Assembly (NCBI GenBank): GCA_900541975.1
Contig: UQLR01000006.1
Coordinates: 1-64,000, forward strand
Length of the DNA: 64,000 nt
Source: an uncultured Oscillospiraceae bacterium
GTDB taxonomy: Bacteria > Bacillota > Clostridia > Oscillospirales > Acutalibacteraceae
Reading direction: 5' to 3'
Part shown: positions 62,381-64,000 of the stretch, in pieces
How the letters are laid out: every line of letters begins with the position of its first letter
Position numbering within the stretch: the stretch's first letter is position 1
Notes under the pieces: generated by a model
The model's input: the letters and a program-made list of their open reading frames with translations, nothing else
Database searches by the model: none
What the model was told of the DNA's origin: nothing
Program-made: the position numbers and the translations under genes

Positions 62381-64000
62381 TTACGCTGCCGCTGTGGAAA
62401 CGCCCGACTGGGAAGACAGATCTGGTTTTGGGCCCAGGCTTACAATAACCGTAACCTCTGAACCATAGTCAAGCTTTTGTCCCTCTTTAAATCCCTGCGC
62501 ATAGCCGATCACTGTATTTTCCGGCACCTCGTCGCTAAATTCAAGCTGTGTATTTGCAATAAAATGCTCTTCATTTAAAGCCTTTGCAGCGTCGTCCAAC
62601 GTAAGGTTTTCCACCTCCGGCAGCTCCCTTGTCTGAGGACCCTTGCTGACCGTAACAGAAATCGTAACGCCGTCGTTGCCTCTGTCAACTGTTGTATTAC
62701 CTTCCGGTGTCTGGCTTATAATGTATCCCTCTGCAACCGTGTTGCTGAATTCGTCCTCTGTTGTCCGCAAAACGTAATATTCCGTGCTGTTTTCCGCAAG
62801 CTTTTCCACGTCTTCATATTTCATTCCTACAAAATTCCGGACTCTGAAATACTCACTATTCTGCGGATAGGTAAAATCTTCAGACTGGCTGGTAGTTGAC
62901 TGCGTGGCTCCTGTTTCTTCTGTAGAACCGCCCGAAGTCACAAACATGCCCTGAAACGGATTGCTTGCAACCCAAAAAAAGCCCGCAACAGAGAAAACAA
63001 CCAATGCAACAGCCGTTGCAATCACACCGCAGGCAAAATTAGAAACGCGCCTTTTGCCGCCTTCTTCCCCGCCTGTTGGCGGAATCACCGCCGGGCGCGC
63101 AATTTCTTCCTGAATCGCCTTTACGGTTGGCGCAGCAGAAAGCTGCGCGCGCAAAGACTCAAAATCCGCTATGCGCGACTGCCTGTCCACCTGCAGCCCG
63201 TTTGCAAGCGCCGTAATCACATGCGGCGGCAACCGTTTTACCACATTGGTGTTAATCAACAACCGGCCGTCCTGCATACGTTTTCTGGCATCTGCAGGCA
63301 GTTTGCCGGTCAGTGCAAAAAACAGCGTTGCCGTAAACCCGTAAATGTCGGTATATTCACCAAGCACACTGGCGTTGTTGTATTGCTCCGGCGCAGAGCA
63401 ACCCGTAAATAACTGTGCTTTCAGCGCGCCTCCCTGCCGCCTTAAGTCATGCACAGAAAAATTTAAAATTTTCATTTTGCCCGAAGGCGTTATCACAAGA
63501 TTTTCAGGCGCAATGCCATAATGGGCAAGCCCGCTCTGGTGTATTTTGGAAAGCGCAGACAAAAGCGGCATAAACAAAGGCCTTGCCGTGTCCCACTCCA
63601 ACGTACCGCCACTGCGTTCAATATATTCATGCAGCGGGATAATTTCTTCTGTCTCTTCTATTACATATGCGGTATTATTTTCATGAAATATATCATAAAC
63701 AGCAACAATTGCAGAAAGCTCCTTAAATCTTGCCACATTTCTGTGTACCTGTAAAAAGTTATTCTCCAGACTTTTGTACAAATCCTGCTTTTCCGGCTGG
63801 ACAACTGCTTCCAAAGAGGCGCTTGTACGCGTACACAACCCATAAGGAAAAAACTCCCGGATAATTACCGGTGTGTTTTCAAATTTATCATACCCCATAT
63901 ACTTTGCGCATTCGGTATTGTTATAGACAACCTTCCCTACTATATACCTATTCTGCAACACCGTGCGCAACGGCAAATACGGCGGTAACTGTTCAGAGTG
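62381..64000 (-). CDS. PASTA-domain Ser/Thr kinase homologue, probable pseudokinase (partial)
   Basis: About 540 residues are visible, and the frame is open to the window edge, so the N terminus is missing. A Ser/Thr kinase-like domain (TVLQNRYIVGKVVYNNTECA onward, to about residue 275) is followed by one membrane helix (GVIATAVALVVFSVAGFFWV). An extracytoplasmic part with PASTA-like repeats (RVRNFVGMKYEDVEKLAEN and RELPEVENLTLDDAAKALNE) follows. The catalytic residues are lost: the HRD aspartate region reads HYGIAPENLVI, the DFG is NFS (KILNFSVHD), the active-site Lys position is Arg in PVIIREFFP, and there is no glycine-rich loop. It is therefore probably a pseudokinase that binds muropeptides without phosphorylating. 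Confidence 0.85.
   Translation of the reverse strand, partial: HSEQLPPYLPLRTVLQNRYIVGKVVYNNTECAKYMGYDKFENTPVIIREFFPYGLCTRTSASLEAVVQPEKQDLYKSLENNFLQVHRNVARFKELSAIVAVYDIFHENNTAYVIEETEEIIPLHEYIERSGGTLEWDTARPLFMPLLSALSKIHQSGLAHYGIAPENLVITPSGKMKILNFSVHDLRRQGGALKAQLFTGCSAPEQYNNASVLGEYTDIYGFTATLFFALTGKLPADARKRMQDGRLLINTNVVKRLPPHVITALANGLQVDRQSRIADFESLRAQLSAAPTVKAIQEEIARPAVIPPTGGEEGGKRRVSNFACGVIATAVALVVFSVAGFFWVASNPFQGMFVTSGGSTEETGATQSTTSQSEDFTYPQNSEYFRVRNFVGMKYEDVEKLAENSTEYYVLRTTEDEFSNTVAEGYIISQTPEGNTTVDRGNDGVTISVTVSKGPQTRELPEVENLTLDDAAKALNEEHFIANTQLEFSDEVPENTVIGYAQGFKEGQKLDYGSEVTVIVSLGPKPDLSSQSGVSTAAA

Noticed and set aside
1..64000. CRISPR arrays, prophage genes, transposases and rRNA genes
   Set aside because: No regularly spaced repeats, cas genes, integrase, transposase or rRNA sequence was recognised in the window.

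Overview
The window looks like chromosome from an anaerobic, endospore-forming Firmicute of class Clostridia, probably near Oscillospiraceae/Ruminococcaceae. The sporulation genes (spoIIP, gpr, spoIVB, spo0A), two [FeFe]-hydrogenase-family proteins with a SpoIIE-type phosphatase, a CtsR/McsA/McsB/ClpC stress operon, type I dockerin modules on two secreted enzymes, a TPP riboswitch and a clostridial-type Rex operator support this. Species-level placement is not possible from sequence reading alone.

Layout. 1-3 kb: the 3' part of pheT, an ireB homologue and a Cu/Zn superoxide dismutase-like gene. 3-5.7 kb (minus): a small Pro/Thr-rich membrane protein, spoIIP and gpr. 5.8-8.6 kb: two convergent secreted dockerin proteins, a papain-like protease and a CHAP/SH3 protein. 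8.9-13.8 kb (minus): a four-gene redox/H2-sensing operon (thioredoxin-like [2Fe-2S] protein, HydS-like hydrogenase with PAS, SpoIIE phosphatase, group B-type [FeFe] hydrogenase) behind a strong sigma-A promoter and a perfect Rex operator. 13.8-18.5 kb (minus): radical SAM protein, deoxyinosine DNA glycosylase, sugar acetyltransferase and a cation P-type ATPase. 18.8-21.4 kb: spoIVB, spo0A and a copper chaperone. 21.5-23.9 kb (minus): metY-cysK sulfur assimilation. 24.1-26 kb: a glycolipid-type glycosyltransferase and a PlsY-like acyltransferase. 26-28.5 kb (minus): ectB-like aminotransferase and ATP-grasp protein.

28.8-33.3 kb (plus): transglutaminase-like lipoprotein, pyrK-pyrD, DUF421 protein and ruvX. 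33.6-35.1 kb is a small accessory patch: an HxlR regulator divergent from a nitroreductase, followed by fused fragments that look like a deleted second HxlR/flavin reductase pair. 35.5-39.9 kb (minus): thiD-thiC-thiM-thiE-HAD phosphatase behind a TPP riboswitch and terminator. 40-41 kb: membrane protein and pyrophosphatase. 41.2-49 kb: GH13 amylase fused to DUF1653, PHP phosphoesterase, DnaC/DnaI and DnaD primosome proteins, acetate kinase and TmcAL.

49.1-53.8 kb (minus): ctsR-mcsA-mcsB-clpC with several CtsR boxes. 54-57 kb (plus): cyclic-di-AMP receptor, CorA transporter, an 850-bp gene-free stretch and PPK2. 57.1-57.7 kb: tRNA-Ser(GCU), tRNA-Ser(UGA) and tRNA-Arg(CCU). 58-64 kb: DnaQ-type exonuclease, typA, histidine phosphatase, XRE regulator and a PASTA-domain kinase homologue that has lost its catalytic residues and runs off the window end.

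The most interesting points are the Rex-controlled H2-sensing operon, the PASTA pseudokinase, the deletion scar at 34.8 kb, and the abrupt base-composition change inside pheT near position 310.
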